Assembly: GCA_963691705.1 (NCBI GenBank)
Contig: OY829538.1
Location: 52,417,151-52,481,150 of the forward strand
Length of the DNA stretch: 64,000 nucleotides
Reading direction: 5' to 3'
From: Viola odorata
Lineage: Eukaryota; Streptophyta; Magnoliopsida; Malpighiales; Violaceae
The notes under the pieces were generated by a model. It did not search any database. It worked only from the letters and a program-made list of their open reading frames with translations, and was not told where the DNA came from. This document shows, piece after piece, positions 46,097-57,937 of this stretch (positions within the stretch are counted from its first letter, which is position 1; each line of letters opens with the position of its first letter). The position numbers and the translations under genes were made by a program.

Positions 46097-47236
46097 CGTG
46101 CTTCGAGGCTTTATCGCTCTTTCCTTAGTGATCAAGCGTCACTAAATTTTTGTTTATTATTTTGACAACCGAAGTTTGTACTTTGTAGCCCCCTTTAAAC
46201 ATTTCGATATGTTCAAGCCACTTTTATTGCTGACTTTCCTTTATTTAGTTGCCTCCTCGCAAACTCCTTTGGCATTATCTTCGCCATGTTTTCCCAATGC
46301 GGTTACTTATCCGAACAGATCCCTAGCGATATCTCAGCTTACGAGATCCTCACTCCTTCCACTGCCCGAAAAGTATTCTGCGCATTCTCAACTGTAAATC
46401 ATCAGTAACAAAAACACGTTACGAGGGATAGTAATTACCCGTAGGAGCCTTTTCGCTGCCATCATAGGGCGTTACCCTGGAACCCGCGGGAATCGCTTTC
46501 GCTATCAGCTCTACACTTCACCAGGGATTACTCATCTGGTTACTAGCCGGGATTTCACGATTCTCCGCGTTTCCCTAATTTCACGATCGGCCCTTAAAGT
46601 GCCTCGTCTTAGTGAGCTGTCGGATCGGGACGGCTATCACAAGGCTAGGGAATTTTCACTTTTGGGCGTTGCCCTCGCGTCTAGAACCGTGTCCTTACTT
46701 AATGGCTTAGCCATAGCAGCCCAGTCGTTAAGATAGGATTCTTATTTCTAGAACGGAGTTTCTATTTCTTTGTGGCGTGCCTCATCTTGTTGGGCCGTCT
46801 CCACGAGAACGGTCAGTACAAGAAAAGGACTTTTCACTCCCAAAGATACCGGGTGGTGCCCTCACTTAATGAGCCATCTGATCAAGATTGGTCATCACAA
46901 GGATAGGACTTTTCACCCCCGGGGGCGTCCAGGATCTTTCAATCCGACGCTAATTCAAGGTATGGTGGGTAGTGCCCTCACTTAATTGGCCATCTGATCA
47001 AGACCGGCCATCACAAGGATAAGACTTGTCACTTCCCCAAAATACCCTCTTTTTTATCTACACAAAGGCAACCATAAACTTCCACGAAAGCTCTCTCATC
47101 GAGCGTTAGTCATGGTTAGGGTTGACATAAATCAAAGGTGCAGATAAAATCAAATTCTAGAGTAATATAACTTCAAGCGAGCGATATTCCAAGAGTTGGA
47201 TAAGGGTGTACCATCGAGAGTCTCCAGGTGGTAGGC
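46097..47236. repeat. E2 3' spacer with repeat units
   Basis: Holds one diverged monomer of the E1 77-bp array (46515-46559) and about four irregular copies of the other E1 unit (starting near 46597, 46774, 46856, 46970; GTGCCYTCRYTTA..CACAAGGATAGGA..TTTTCAC). No coding potential that I credit. Confidence 0.7.
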
Positions 47237-50200
47237 TCATTTTCCGACAACGTGAGTGACGCGATATGGTCCATCCCAGTTTGGACTGAGCTTTCCCATG
47301 CGTTGCCCTGCCGCTCGCTTGTCTTTGAGCACCAGGTCACCGGCTTTCAGCAACCGTTCTTTGACGCGCCTGTTGTGATAACGGGTCATCTTTCGTTTGT
47401 AATACTGCGTTTTCAGAAGGATTTCCTCTCGGACTTCTGGTAACGCATCCAGGTTAGCTCGTAACCTTTCCTCATTCAGTTCCTCCCGAATGTGAGCTAC
47501 CCGTAGGCTCATGGTTCCAATTTCCACTGGTGTAAAGGCTTCGGTCCCGAAGGCCAACGCGAAAGGTGTTTCTCCGGTGGTAGTCTTAACGGTCATGCGG
47601 TACGCCCACATCACGTATGGTAGCTCATCAGCCCATTTCTTTTTAGACCCTTCTAGGTTTTTCTTGATGCCGCTAAGGATGCTCCGATTGGTTACTTCCG
47701 CTTGTCCATTAGTTTGCGGATGAGCCACGGAGGAAAAACGTTGTTCGATTCCAAATTCTGAGCAATGGTCTTTGAAGAACTGACTGGTGAACTACGTCCC
47801 ATTATCGCTGACAAGAATACGAGGTACGCCAAACCTCATGATAACTTGATATTTGAGGAAACGCCAAGTTTTTTCTGCCGTGATTGTGGCGACCGCTTCA
47901 GCTTCCGCCCACTTAGTGAAATAGTCTACCGCCACTATCACAAATTTCAGTTGAGACCTTGCCTTTGGGAATGGGCCTAGGATATCGATCCCCCATTTAG
48001 CAAAAGGACAAGGGGCGATAATTTCAGATATTTCAGTGGCAGGCCGCCGAGGAATCTTGGCAAACTCCTGGCACTTAGGGCAGGTTTGCACATAGTTGTG
48101 GCAATCAATTCGGATGGTGGGCCAGTAGAATCCAGATCGAAAGACCTGCGCTGCCAGGGTACCGCCTGACACATGCATACCACATACCCCTTCATGGATT
48201 TCGCGCAAGGTGTGAAGACCCTCTTATTCAGTTATACATTTGGCGGCAGGGTGAGAAAAACACCTTCGGATTAGATCCCCGTCATAGTACGTACATCGAG
48301 CTGCCTGTCTCAGTACCTTCTTCTTTTCAGCGGTATCTTCAGGCAGTTCCTCGTGTTTCAAGTATTTGATTACGGGGATTCGCCAATCGCTCTCACACTC
48401 CTCCACATATAAAGATGCTTGCTCTTCCATGAAGGATGGTACTGATAGCTCATGATAATATACGCCTTTAGGTATGGATGCTTCCGGATTCGCGGCCATT
48501 TTGGCTAGATTGTCAGCTTCAGCGTTTTCCTCCCTGGGGATATGCTCGAAGCTGATCTGCATGCCTTCTTTCTTTATTTCCAACAATTCTCGCTTTACTT
48601 TGGCGAGATATTGAATCATAATGGGTTCCCGGGCTTGAGAGTGCCCCAAGACCTGGTCAATTATCAACTTGGAATCACCACAGATTTTTAGACGCAGGTC
48701 TCCTGTTCTTCCAGTATCGTGCCTCCCTTCAGAGGAAAGTCCTTTCCCTATTCTGAGTCCGGCTAGTAACGCCTCATACTCTGCCGCGTTATTAGATAAC
48801 GACTGTAGGATTCGAATGACGTATCGTATTTGCATATCGTGCGGCCCATTTATAAAAATTCCAGCTCCAGCCAGCTCTTGGTTTTTAGCTCCATCCACAT
48901 GGACGATCCAGAGGTCCGTGTAGGTTTCCGGGAACGGGAGATCCATATCGCCCCATTCCGCTTCAGGTACGCCATCCAAAGGATTCTCTGTAAAGGTACA
49001 TTCCGCTATGAAATCAGCCAGGATCTGAGCCTTTACGGACGGTCGAGACTGATACCTCAATCCATATTGTTCTAGTTCAAGCACCCAAATCAACATTCTT
49101 CCGGAAGATTCAGGCTTTCGAAATATTCTTTTCAGAGGCTGGTCTGTGAGTATGACGGAATAAGACTGAAAATATCGATCCATTTTGCGGGTGGCTTGTA
49201 TAAGAGTGAACGCTATCTTTTCAATTTGGGCGTATCGCAACTCCGCATCCTTCAGGACGTGGCTCACAAAATAGACCGGGCGATGAGAGTGGTTATCGTC
49301 GCGAACGAGGACGGCACTGACCACTTCATCCGCGGCGCCAAGATACAAATACAAAGTATCGCCTACTTCAGGTCTCGTCAATAATAAGTCAGACGATAGG
49401 TAATCTTTTAGGCCGATAAATGCTTCCTCACATTCCGGGGTCCACCCAAACGAGGCTTTCTTGCGTATGACTTTGAAAAAAGGGAGACACTTTTCTCCTT
49501 GCTTGGAAATGAATCGCCCAAGGGCAATGACTCGCCCTGTTAGCCTTTGCACCTCTTTGATGGTTCTTGGCGATATCATGTCTTGTATGGCCTTAACCTT
49601 TGAGGGGTTAGGCAGGATGCCTTTTTAGCTGACCACGTAGCCCAAGAATTTTCCTGTTTGAAATGCAAACATGCATTTTCGGGGATTTAACTTCATGCGA
49701 TACCTTTTCATCACGTCAAAGACTTCCTTTAAGTCTCGTAGGTGATCTGGAAAGCTTGCGCTCTTCACCAATATATCGTCAACGTATGCTTCCACATTCC
49801 TCCCTATTTGCTCTTCGAATATCTTATTGGCCATACGTTGGAACGTAGCCCCGGCGTTCTTCAGCCCGAACGGCATCGCCGTATAATAGTAGGTGGCCTT
49901 TGGAGTGAGAAACGCAGTCTTTTCTTCATCTTCCCGGACCATGGGGATTTGATGGTATCCAGAGTTGGCGTCCAGTGAGCTTAGATAAGCGTATCCAGCA
50001 GTCTGATCAACTAACTGATCTATTCGAGGAAGCGGGTAGCAATCCTTAGGGCAGGCATCATTTAAATCTGTGAAGTCGATGCACATGCGCCAATCCCCAT
50101 TGGGCTTAGGAACAAGGACAGGGTTCGCTAGCCAGGTGGGATATTGAACTTCGCGGATAAACCCTGCGTCAAGGAGCTTTGCTACTTCCTTATCTACAGC

Positions 50201-53011
50201 TAGCGCCTTTTCATTAGAGAACGCGCGTCGCTTTTGCTGTACCGGCCTGGCATCTAGGTCCACATTGAGCCGATGTTCGGCTATTTCCCGCGATATACCG
50301 GGCATGTCGGAGGGTTTCCACGCGAAATCTCCTTGGCATTTGTTCAACAGCCGGGCCAGTTGAAGGTTTTCCGCCGGGCTGAGTTTTTCACTGATCAGGA
50401 AACTTGCTTCCTCTATACTGATTGCCGGAATTGGTACCATTTTGTCTAGAGGTTGAGCGCACTTCTCGTCACTCTGCTCATAGGGGTCCGCTGCTATACA
50501 TACGTACCTATCGCAGCTTCTTTGAGTCATGAGCGAGTAGCATTCCGCCGCCAACTTTTGATCGCCTTTTACGGATACTACCCCATCCCAGGAGGGGTAT
50601 TTCATCTTTAAATGCTTCTGAGATATCACCGCTCCAAAGCGGTTGAGGAAAGGTCGTCCGAGCACGACATTGTAAGGCAAATTCAGATCCACGACAAGGA
50701 ACAACAGGTTCTCTGATCGCTTGTAGGTGTCTTCTCGGAAATATATGGGCAAAGTAATTACCCCCGTGACAGGGATTGGAACCCCATCAACGCCGACTAT
50801 AGGCCGTTTGCTAGGTGTTAACTCATTATCAGGTCGTTTCATGAGATTGTAAGCTTCTAGCGAAAAGAGGTTCACCGCGCTCCCATTATCAATAAGAGTC
50901 CTTCTGATTCCATGACTGGCAATGACGGGCGTAACCACCAAAGCATCATTGTGCGGATAGACGACGCCTTTCTCATCCTCTTCGGAAAAGGATAATACCA
51001 TTCGATCCAATATGCCTATCGCATCTCTTTTTTTTGTCATGCCATCACGTGTGCGCTTGCCTCTTTTCCCAGCTATCAGAGGCTCTGATTCGTCCATATA
51101 AGGGGTTCCTCCCGCGATAATGTTAATCATAGGGATATATTCGTCATCAACCGCAAGAGTTTCCCTATCTTTACCTCTGGGAGCATCATCCTTTTGCGGA
51201 ACGCGAGGAGGAACTGGTGGTTCGTCTGCTGTCCTTTTCATGAGATTATTTCTGGCATCTTCTCTTATTTGGGTGGCAAATTCTCCTAAATATCCTTCTT
51301 CTACCAGACGTTCTATCGCCGATCTTAACTCTCTGCACGCTTCTGTGGAATGGCCCCTGGCTTTGTGGAATTTACAATAAGCATTCTCCCTTCTCCCTAG
51401 AAGCACTCCTGGTTTCGTAGGCGCGGGGTAGCGGATGGGAAGATTTCGCTGTTCTGCTATCGCTAAAATCTCCGCCCTTGGTACGTTAAGAGAAGGAAAA
51501 TCTGGGTCGTACGTCCGGTTCTTGTAAGAATCCCCGTGACGTCGAGAGGGGGAACCACCGGTTTTTCCCTTCGAAAAATGACCCTTCTGTTTGTTGGAGG
51601 CCTTGGGGATATGGTCCTTCCTCCTGGCGTAATCGTCGATATAATGGTCGTCAGGTAGTAGCTTCGCGGGAGCAGTAGTAATTTGAGATGTCCCATGCGG
51701 CGCGTTATACGTCTTATCTCTATTTTCTTCCTCTTCCATTTTTGCGTGATTGTGGGCTTTAAGCCTCAACGCATCTAAAGTCACTGGAGGATCCACCATG
51801 AGTGCGTCTTTCAGCTTTCCATAGCGGCAGTTCCTTTTCAGAGCTTCTATAGCAAAATCAATAGTAACGCCCGGCGTTAAGGACATTTCCAAATCGAAGC
51901 GACTAAGAAATTCCTTTAAGGTTTCTTGAGGCCTTCGTTGTATGTCAAATAACGCGGCGGCAGATTTCCTGATTGGAATTGTCGTGCTAAATCTGCTCCG
52001 GAATTTAGATTCTAATTGTGAGAAATTATTAATGGATCCACCAGAGAGACCCTCAAACCAAAGACGCGCCACACCCGATAATGTCATAACAAATATTTGG
52101 CATAACGCCGCATCACTGTGGGTCTGAAACTGAACAAAATCCTTCACTTTATTAATGTGCGAGATGGGATCCTTGGTGCCATCATAAACATCAGTGGGAA
52201 GCTTCACGCGCCGACTGACCCTGTGACGCCTTATACGACGGCTAAAGGGGTGGCCCGATGTATCATCAAGAATTTCACGCGCCTGACGCGGAGGAGACAT
52301 TTCGGCCTGGTGCCCCCTATTTCGTGGTTCTGGCGTAAGATGTCGTCTAGGAGATCAACTGCGGCTCCTGTGCGAACGACTTCGATACCTTCGACTACTG
52401 GATCTTTCACTGTACTCGGGAGACAAACTTCTGTTGGCTCCTTCCCTCCGTCCGTCCCACCGGTTCCTAACCCCCTCAAGCTTCCTGTCTCCTTGCAGGA
52501 GGAGACCTTGCGGCATTTGTGGTACGTAAGCCTCTACTCTTCCTTGAGTAAACTGCTCAACACTAATCGGTGGATTTCCCGCGGATAAAGGCATCTGGAG
52601 GTTTTCTGGAAACAACGGTGATAAAGGTCGATCAGCGACAATAGATGGTGTGAACATGACGCGGGGAGGGAGACTAGATCCAGAAGCACCAGGCGTGACT
52701 CTTGCAGCCATTTCCGTCAAATATTCCAGCCGAGAACGAAGGGCCGCTATTTCCATTGCAAAAGTATGTTCACGATTAAGCACAGATCCCTCCGAAAGAG
52801 GAGTGGAGAAATCAGATCCCGCTATCTGAGATGACAAGATGTCCGTCTGCGAGGAGGCCAGTCCCCCAGCAATTCCAACCGAGAGGTCCAGAGATCCCGA
52901 AATAATTGGTTGTGTAGTCATAGAGAGATCAGCAGTAGCAAAAGGGAATAACTGTCTGCGGATTGAGAAAGGGATATTAGAGGATGATGATCGAATTGGC
53001 TCCGATCCCAT
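47237..53011 (-). pseudogene. E2 gag-pol polyprotein (Tat type), one frame with nonsense codons
   Basis: Reads in one frame for 5.8 kb from ATG 53011. The N-terminal gag region precedes an Arg/Ser-rich stretch and the gag core (DGTKDPISHINKVKDF). The knuckle is YCKFHKARGHSTEAC and protease is DNGSAVNLFS. RT has AYVDDILVKS (about 49770-49795); a divergent RNase H and a second RNase H (VHVDGAKNQ, GDSKLIIDQ) follow. Integrase has VSDNGT and NGQAEV. Stops: TGA 52355 (CGA to TGA in an SRSPRR stretch), TAA 49625, TAA 48224 and TAG 47792. The last two read as CAA to TAA and CAG to TAG. No frameshift. The final TGA at 47237 is shared with E1, and homologous tail codons continue beyond it to about 47155. 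Confidence 0.9.
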
Positions 53012-53082
53012 GATCATGACCGTTCCAATCTTCCGACTAGATGGAGCTTGGCTATTAAGGACGCTCACTTAATATACCAAAG

Positions 53083-53100
53083 CTCTCAATGAAAGCACCA
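53083..53100 (-). other. Primer binding site of E2
   Basis: TGGTGCTTTCATTGAGAG on the minus strand, 2 bp inside the LTR, identical to the E1 site. Confidence 0.7.
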
Positions 53101-53102
53101 TT

Positions 53103-53647
53103 TGATAAGATTCAATGTCGATCTTGTAAGATTCGGAGTCGTGCCTGATCGGAACGGTAGCGGTCGGTGCCGGACGTACCTGCAAAGCGCCGGAGGGGGG
53201 CTTCGGCGTAGACACTCTGATGCTTAAGTCAGTTCGGGTTTCAAAAATCACAGAGGTTCGTCTGAGTGATCTCGATCTTACCTTCAGATTGGAAAAGTAG
53301 GGGTATTTATAGGCCTATTCGGCGATACCTGGCGATAACAATCCAGGCGATGTCTGATGGTGACGTCACAAGCGATACCAATGGGTGATGTCATGAGCGA
53401 TACCAATGGGTGACGTCATGAGCGATATCTGACGGGGCTGCCGGGAACGATAACCTCGTGGGTCTCTAGGATGGGATGGTGCCGTGCGTATAGAGTCGCG
53501 TGAGTCCCCCCTGCTGATGTCGACCATCCTAGGAATCCTTCGCTGATTCTCGGGCGATATGAAGATATCTTGCGGGTCTTATGGGAAATCGTCCCGGCGG
53601 GAGCCGCAAGCGTGGTAGCACCGTTAGGGCTGTCTTAATTGTTATCA
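53103..53647 (-). repeat. 5' LTR of E2
   Basis: 545 bp with the same termini as the left LTR. Minus-strand TATA box at 53304-53311. Upstream in U3 a 25-bp unit containing the palindrome is repeated: TGACGTCA at 53361-53368, a mutated TGATGTCA at 53386-53393, TGACGTCA at 53411-53418. Confidence 0.95.
53361..53418 (-). promoter_or_regulatory. Cluster of TGACGTCA bZIP-type sites in E2 5' LTR U3
   Basis: Two perfect and one mutated palindrome spaced 25 bp apart, 50-110 bp upstream of the TATA box. Binding by TGA/CREB-like bZIP factors is inferred from the motif only. Confidence 0.5.
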
Positions 53648-53679
53648 ACATTCTAATAGTTTTTCTGTCCATTCCACAG

Positions 53680-53765
53680 TTCTTTATGCATTTTTTGGTC
53701 TACGGCTGCTTTATATTGCTTGGAGATCAGATTCAAAAGCATCCCAGAAAAAAGAAATTGAAGAA
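53680..53765 (+). pseudogene. GDT1-like pseudogene, exon 4
   Basis: Acceptor CCACAG, donor GTATGT. Codes for a transmembrane segment (LYAFFGLRLLYIAW) followed by a charged loop (SQKKEIEE). Its phase matches the exon ending at 31738, 21.9 kb upstream. Only 32 bp separate it from the right end of E2. Confidence 0.88.
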
Positions 53766-54049
53766 GTATGTTTAGCTGATACTCTTTATCTTGTCTTATT
53801 CAGTTATCATGTGCACAATAACAGCAAAACTGCAAGTTTGCTTCTACTGCTGCCTAATATATATTTGCGCACTATCTTTTGATGCAAAAAATGTTAGAAA
53901 CATAAAGGTCGAGTCGTATAGAAACACTGTCTTAAAAGAATTTATTCCCCCCAGGATAAAACGATCTCTTCCGATTTGAAAATCGGGTACCAGAACAACA
54001 AGAACAACCATAGAATAATAACCAGGAAAGGAAGCTCTGAATTTGTATT

Positions 54050-54168
54050 TGTTAGATATACGTATTTATATACGTATGTATATGCGTTGTATTAGTATTA
54101 GGTATATGGTATTAGGGTATATATATTGTAATGGTATGTATTAATGAAGTTAAGAGAGTATTATTACA
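54050..54168 (+). repeat. 5' LTR of copia C2
   Basis: 119 bp, rich in TATACGTA words that form short palindromes (ATACGTATTTATATACGTAT). Confidence 0.94.
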
Positions 54169-54900
54169 TGGTAGCGGAGCATAATAACTAAAACGAAACT
54201 CTCCCAAAGTTTGTTCTACTGTCAGCTCGTCGGACCACGTTTCGGCCGTCTGCTACTCTCACCGCCGCCACAGGAGGGAGCGTCTCGACGACAGGAGTCG
54301 GACGCCACCTGAACGGTGCCCATCGGAGCTCCGACGCACCGCCAAGCGCAACTCAAGTCTTTCGCCGCATCTGCCACGCGCCGGCACGTGAGGGAGCGTG
54401 ACGCCGCCGTTCCGACCGCCGCGACCTGGGTTCTGCTCGCCTCCTCGAGATCGGCAGGTACCTGTGCTCAGTTTTCAGTTTTGGCAAGTTTTGATACTCG
54501 GTTTTGCTAAAATACGAAACTGCCCTTGGTTAATCTACTCGAACGGGTACGAACTTCATGTTTGTGTTCCTGCTTGCATATCTGCTCGTCTGTATACGTT
54601 GAATCTGCTGCTAGTTGTGATTGAATGTTGTGTTTGTGCTCAATCTAGCTTGTTTTCGTATATTTGCTCGTATTTTGCTAGTATTTGGCTCGTATTTGGA
54701 CAACATTTGGGGTGTATCTACAGCCGTATTTGCTATGTATTGAGTACTGTTTGGGTACTATTTGCGGGTACTGTTTGGGTACTATTTACTCGTATTGTTA
54801 CGCACTTGCTTCGTATTTGCTGGATCTTTGCTTCTTATTCAGTCTGTGTAGACTCAGTTGGGGTCTGTTTGCTCTGTATTTGCTCTGTTGTTGGGATTGT
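54169..54900 (+). other. Leader of copia C2 without gag
   Basis: Where gag should be there is a GC-rich block (54190-54460) followed by T-rich degenerate repeats of GTATTTGCTCGTATTTGG type (54640-54900). Open frames in it are low-complexity Cys/Leu/Val-rich translations and not gag-like. Confidence 0.55.
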
Positions 54901-54903
54901 GCC

Positions 54904-57811
54904 ATGGGTGTGGTTTGTTTCTACTGTAGGAAGGTTGGCCATACGAAGAGGTTTTGTAGGAGATTACAGAGTCGTAATCTTGTCGGGGTACCTAGTTCCT
55001 CTTCTGGTGATACTGTAACTATATCTGCAGAGGAGTTTGCAAGATATACTCAGTATCTGGAATGGGTGAAGACAACCTCGAGTTCAGCTAGAATGGGTAA
55101 AACATGTCTTGTCTTTAGTTCTAGTCAGTGGGTAGTTGATTCAGGTGCAAATGAACATATGACAGGTAACACAAATACTTTCTCCAGTTTTAAGAAATTT
55201 AAAACATCTGCTCATGTCACCATTGCTGATGGCACCACTCGTAGTGTTGAGGGTTCTGGTATAGTTAAACCAACTTCTGCTATTACTATGTCGTCTGTAC
55301 TTAGTCTACCTGAGTTGGTTTTTAATCTGATGTCAGTTAGTAAACTTACAAAGGACCTCAACTGCTTCATCTCATTTTACCCTGATCATTGTCTCTTTCG
55401 GGATCTAGTGACAAAGCGGGTCTTTGGTAGAGGACATATATCGGGTGGTCTGTATGTTCTGGATCCGTGGGTGCCAGAGTCAGTAGCCTGCTTCAGCTCC
55501 ACTTCTCTGTTTGAAGCTCATCGCCGTTTGGGTCATCCATGTCTGCAGTAACTGAAGCAACTATATCCACAGTTCAAGTCAGCTACTTCCCTTGAATGTG
55601 AAACTTGTCATTTTGCGAAACATCATCGCACTTCTTTGGGTCCACGTACTAGTAAACGTACGCTGTCTGCTTTTGAATTAGTCCATTCGGATGTTTGGGG
55701 TCCTTGTCCTGTAACTGCTAAACCTGGTTTTAGATATTTTATTACTTTTGTGGATGATTATTCAAGGATGACTTGGACATATTTTATGAAAAATTGATCT
55801 GAGGTGTTTGCTCATTTTTGTGCATTCTGTACTGAGATTAAAACTCAATTTGGTACTTCTATTCGGATGTTGAGAAGTGATAATGCTAAGGAATATATGT
55901 CTGAATCTTTCTGTCAATATATGTCTCAGCATGGCATCTTGCATCAGTCGTCCTGTGTTGACACACCAGCCCAGAATAGTGTGGCTGAAAGGAAGAATAG
56001 ACATCTGCTAGAAACAGCTAGAGCTCTCTTGTTCCAGAATAAAGTGCCTAAGCATTTTTGGGCTGATGCTATTTCTACAGCATGTTTTTTGATTAACCGT
56101 ATGCCCTCGGCAGTTTTAGATGATGGTATCCCATATGCAATCCTTGCCCCTAGTAAACGGTTATTCCCCATTGACCCGAAGACATTTGGTAGTACATGTT
56201 ATGTTCGTGATGTCCGTCCTCACATCACAAAATTGGATCCTAAGGCCCTAAAGTGTCTCTTCTTGGGGTATTCTCGACTTCAGAAGGGATATAGATGCTA
56301 CTCTCCAGATCTTCAGAAATATCTGGTGTCTATTGATGTTGCCTTCTCTGAATAGGCACCATTCTTCTCACATCCTGTTCCACAGGATGATGATCATGGT
56401 GATGATGATTGGTTGGTCTACTCTGCTCCTCCAGTCTCCTCTACTCCTTCCCTATCTGCTCCTCCTCCCAACTTTGCTCCTCCATTGGTTATTTCTGATC
56501 AACCCTCTTGTGATAGTACCTTTTCCCCTGTGGCCAAATTATCCTCTGTCAGGTTGTTCATTTCCTTAGCCGCTTCTCGGGATTGGCCTCTTCACCAGTT
56601 AGACATCAAGAATGCTTTCCTTCACGGTGACCTACAGGAAGAAGTCTATATGGAGCAACCACCTGGGTTTGTTGCTCAGGGGGAGTATGGGAAAGTCTGT
56701 ATGCTGAAGAAGGCCCTGTATGGTCTAAAACAGAGTCCTCGTGCCTGGTTTGGCAAGTTCAGTGAGGTAATTTTACAATTTGGCATGCAAAAGAGCCAGT
56801 GTGATCACTCTGTCTTTCATAGACAATCTGCTGCAGGTATTATTTTGCTTGTTGTGTATGTGGATGATATTATCATTACAGGAGATGATAGTGTTGGGAT
56901 CTCTTCGCTCAAATCTTTCCTGCATACCAAGTTCAGTACAAAAGACTTGGATCAGCTGAAATACTTTCTAGGGATAGAAGTGTCCAGGAGTAACAAAGGT
57001 ATCTTCTTATCTCAAAGAAAGTATGTCCTTTATCTCCTTGCAGAAACAGGAAAGTTGGGAGTCAAGCCCTGTAGCTCCCCTATGGCTTCTAATGTTAATC
57101 TCACCAAAGATGACGGTGACCCTTTTGATGATCCTGAGAAGTATAGGAGATTAGTTGGGAAACTGAACTATCTCTGTGTGACACGGCCCGACATCACCTT
57201 CGCGGTTAGTGTTGTTAGCCAGTTCATGTCTGCTCCAACAGATAAGCATTGGGAGACTGGAGCTTATCCTATGCTATCTGAAAGGGGCACCTGGCCTCGG
57301 GATCCTGTACAGTAACCACGGTCACAATCAGATTGAGTGCTTTGCTGATGCGGATTGGGTTGGGTCGAAGATTGATAGAAGATCAATAACCGGCTATTGT
57401 GTCTTTGTTGGTGGGAACCTGATCTCTTGGAGGAGCAAGAAGCAAACCGTGGTGTCTCGATCCAGTGCAGAGTCAGAATACAGAGCCATGGCACAATCCT
57501 CCTGTGAGATTATATGGATGCGGCAACTTCTGACTGAAATTGGTATAGAACACTCCTCACCTTCAAAACTCTGGTGTGATAATCAAGCTGCTCTCCACAT
57601 TGCTGCAAATCCTGTTTACCATGAGAGGACGAAGCATATTAAAGTAGACTGTCACTTCATTCGCGAGAAGATTCAGGGAAATCTTATCTCCACTCACTGT
57701 GTGAAGACAGGAGAACAACTGGGTGATCTCTTCACTAAAGCCCTTCCAGGTCCTCGAGTGGATTATCTTTGTAACAAGCTGGGCATGATAAATATCTATG
57801 CTCCAGCTTGA
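54904..57811 (+). pseudogene. copia C2 pol remnant
   Basis: Starts at a zinc knuckle (CFYCRKVGHTKRFC), then protease WVVDSGANEHMTG and the pre-integrase LGHP motif. Integrase has VDDYSR, RSDNAKEY and NSVAERKNR. RT keeps SPVAKLSSVRL onward with VYVDDIIITGDD (about 56848-56885); RNase H follows with FADADWVG, SEYRAMA and HIKVDCHFIRE. Defects: stops at 55549, 55797 and 56353, a deletion removing the end of the integrase-RT linker and the first part of RT (junction near 56515), and a frameshift near 57265. Cannot encode a functional polyprotein. Confidence 0.9.
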
Positions 57812-57818
57812 GGGGGAG

Positions 57819-57937
57819 TGTTAGATATACGTATTTATATACGTATGTATATACGTTGTATTAGTATTAGGTATATGGTATTAGGGTATATATATTGTAA
57901 TGGTGTGTATTAATGAAGTTAAGAGAGTATTATTACA
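57819..57937 (+). repeat. 3' LTR of copia C2
   Basis: 119 bp, two substitutions from the 5' LTR. Confidence 0.94.

Larger units (their letters stand above)
32485..53647 (-). mobile_element. Full-length Tat-type Ty3/gypsy element E2, 21,163 bp
   Basis: 3' LTR 32485-32990 and 5' LTR 53103-53647 (minus-strand orientation), with a perfect 5-bp target duplication ACATT at 32480-32484 and 53648-53652. From the 5' end: primer site, gag-pol (53011-47237), repeat spacer (47236-46097), then an antisense cassette on the plus strand: aORF B (43783-46096), aORF A (35700-43166), small ORF 2 (34806-35237) and small ORF 1 (33969-34340). Two solo LTRs (35814-37584, 38552-42007) inserted later into aORF A; without them E2 would be about 15.9 kb. 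The LTRs differ by a handful of substitutions plus indels, so the insertion is recent. It lies in intron 3 of the GDT1-like pseudogene. Confidence 0.95.
54050..57937 (+). mobile_element. Ty1/copia element C2, internally deleted, 3888 bp
   Basis: LTRs of 119 bp (54050-54168, 57819-57937), TGTTAGATATACG...ATTATTACA, differ at two positions; perfect target duplication GTATT (54045-54049, 57938-57942). The primer site TGGTAGCGGAGC follows the 5' LTR, and AGGGGGAG precedes the 3' LTR. It lacks most of gag and the start of RT. Present in intron 4 of the GDT1-like pseudogene, inside the probable solo LTR. Confidence 0.94.

Noticed and set aside
54398..55018. 206-codon Cys/Val-rich open frame at the start of copia C2
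   Set aside because: Translation of T-rich repeats, then out of frame with the zinc knuckle that follows. Not gag-like.
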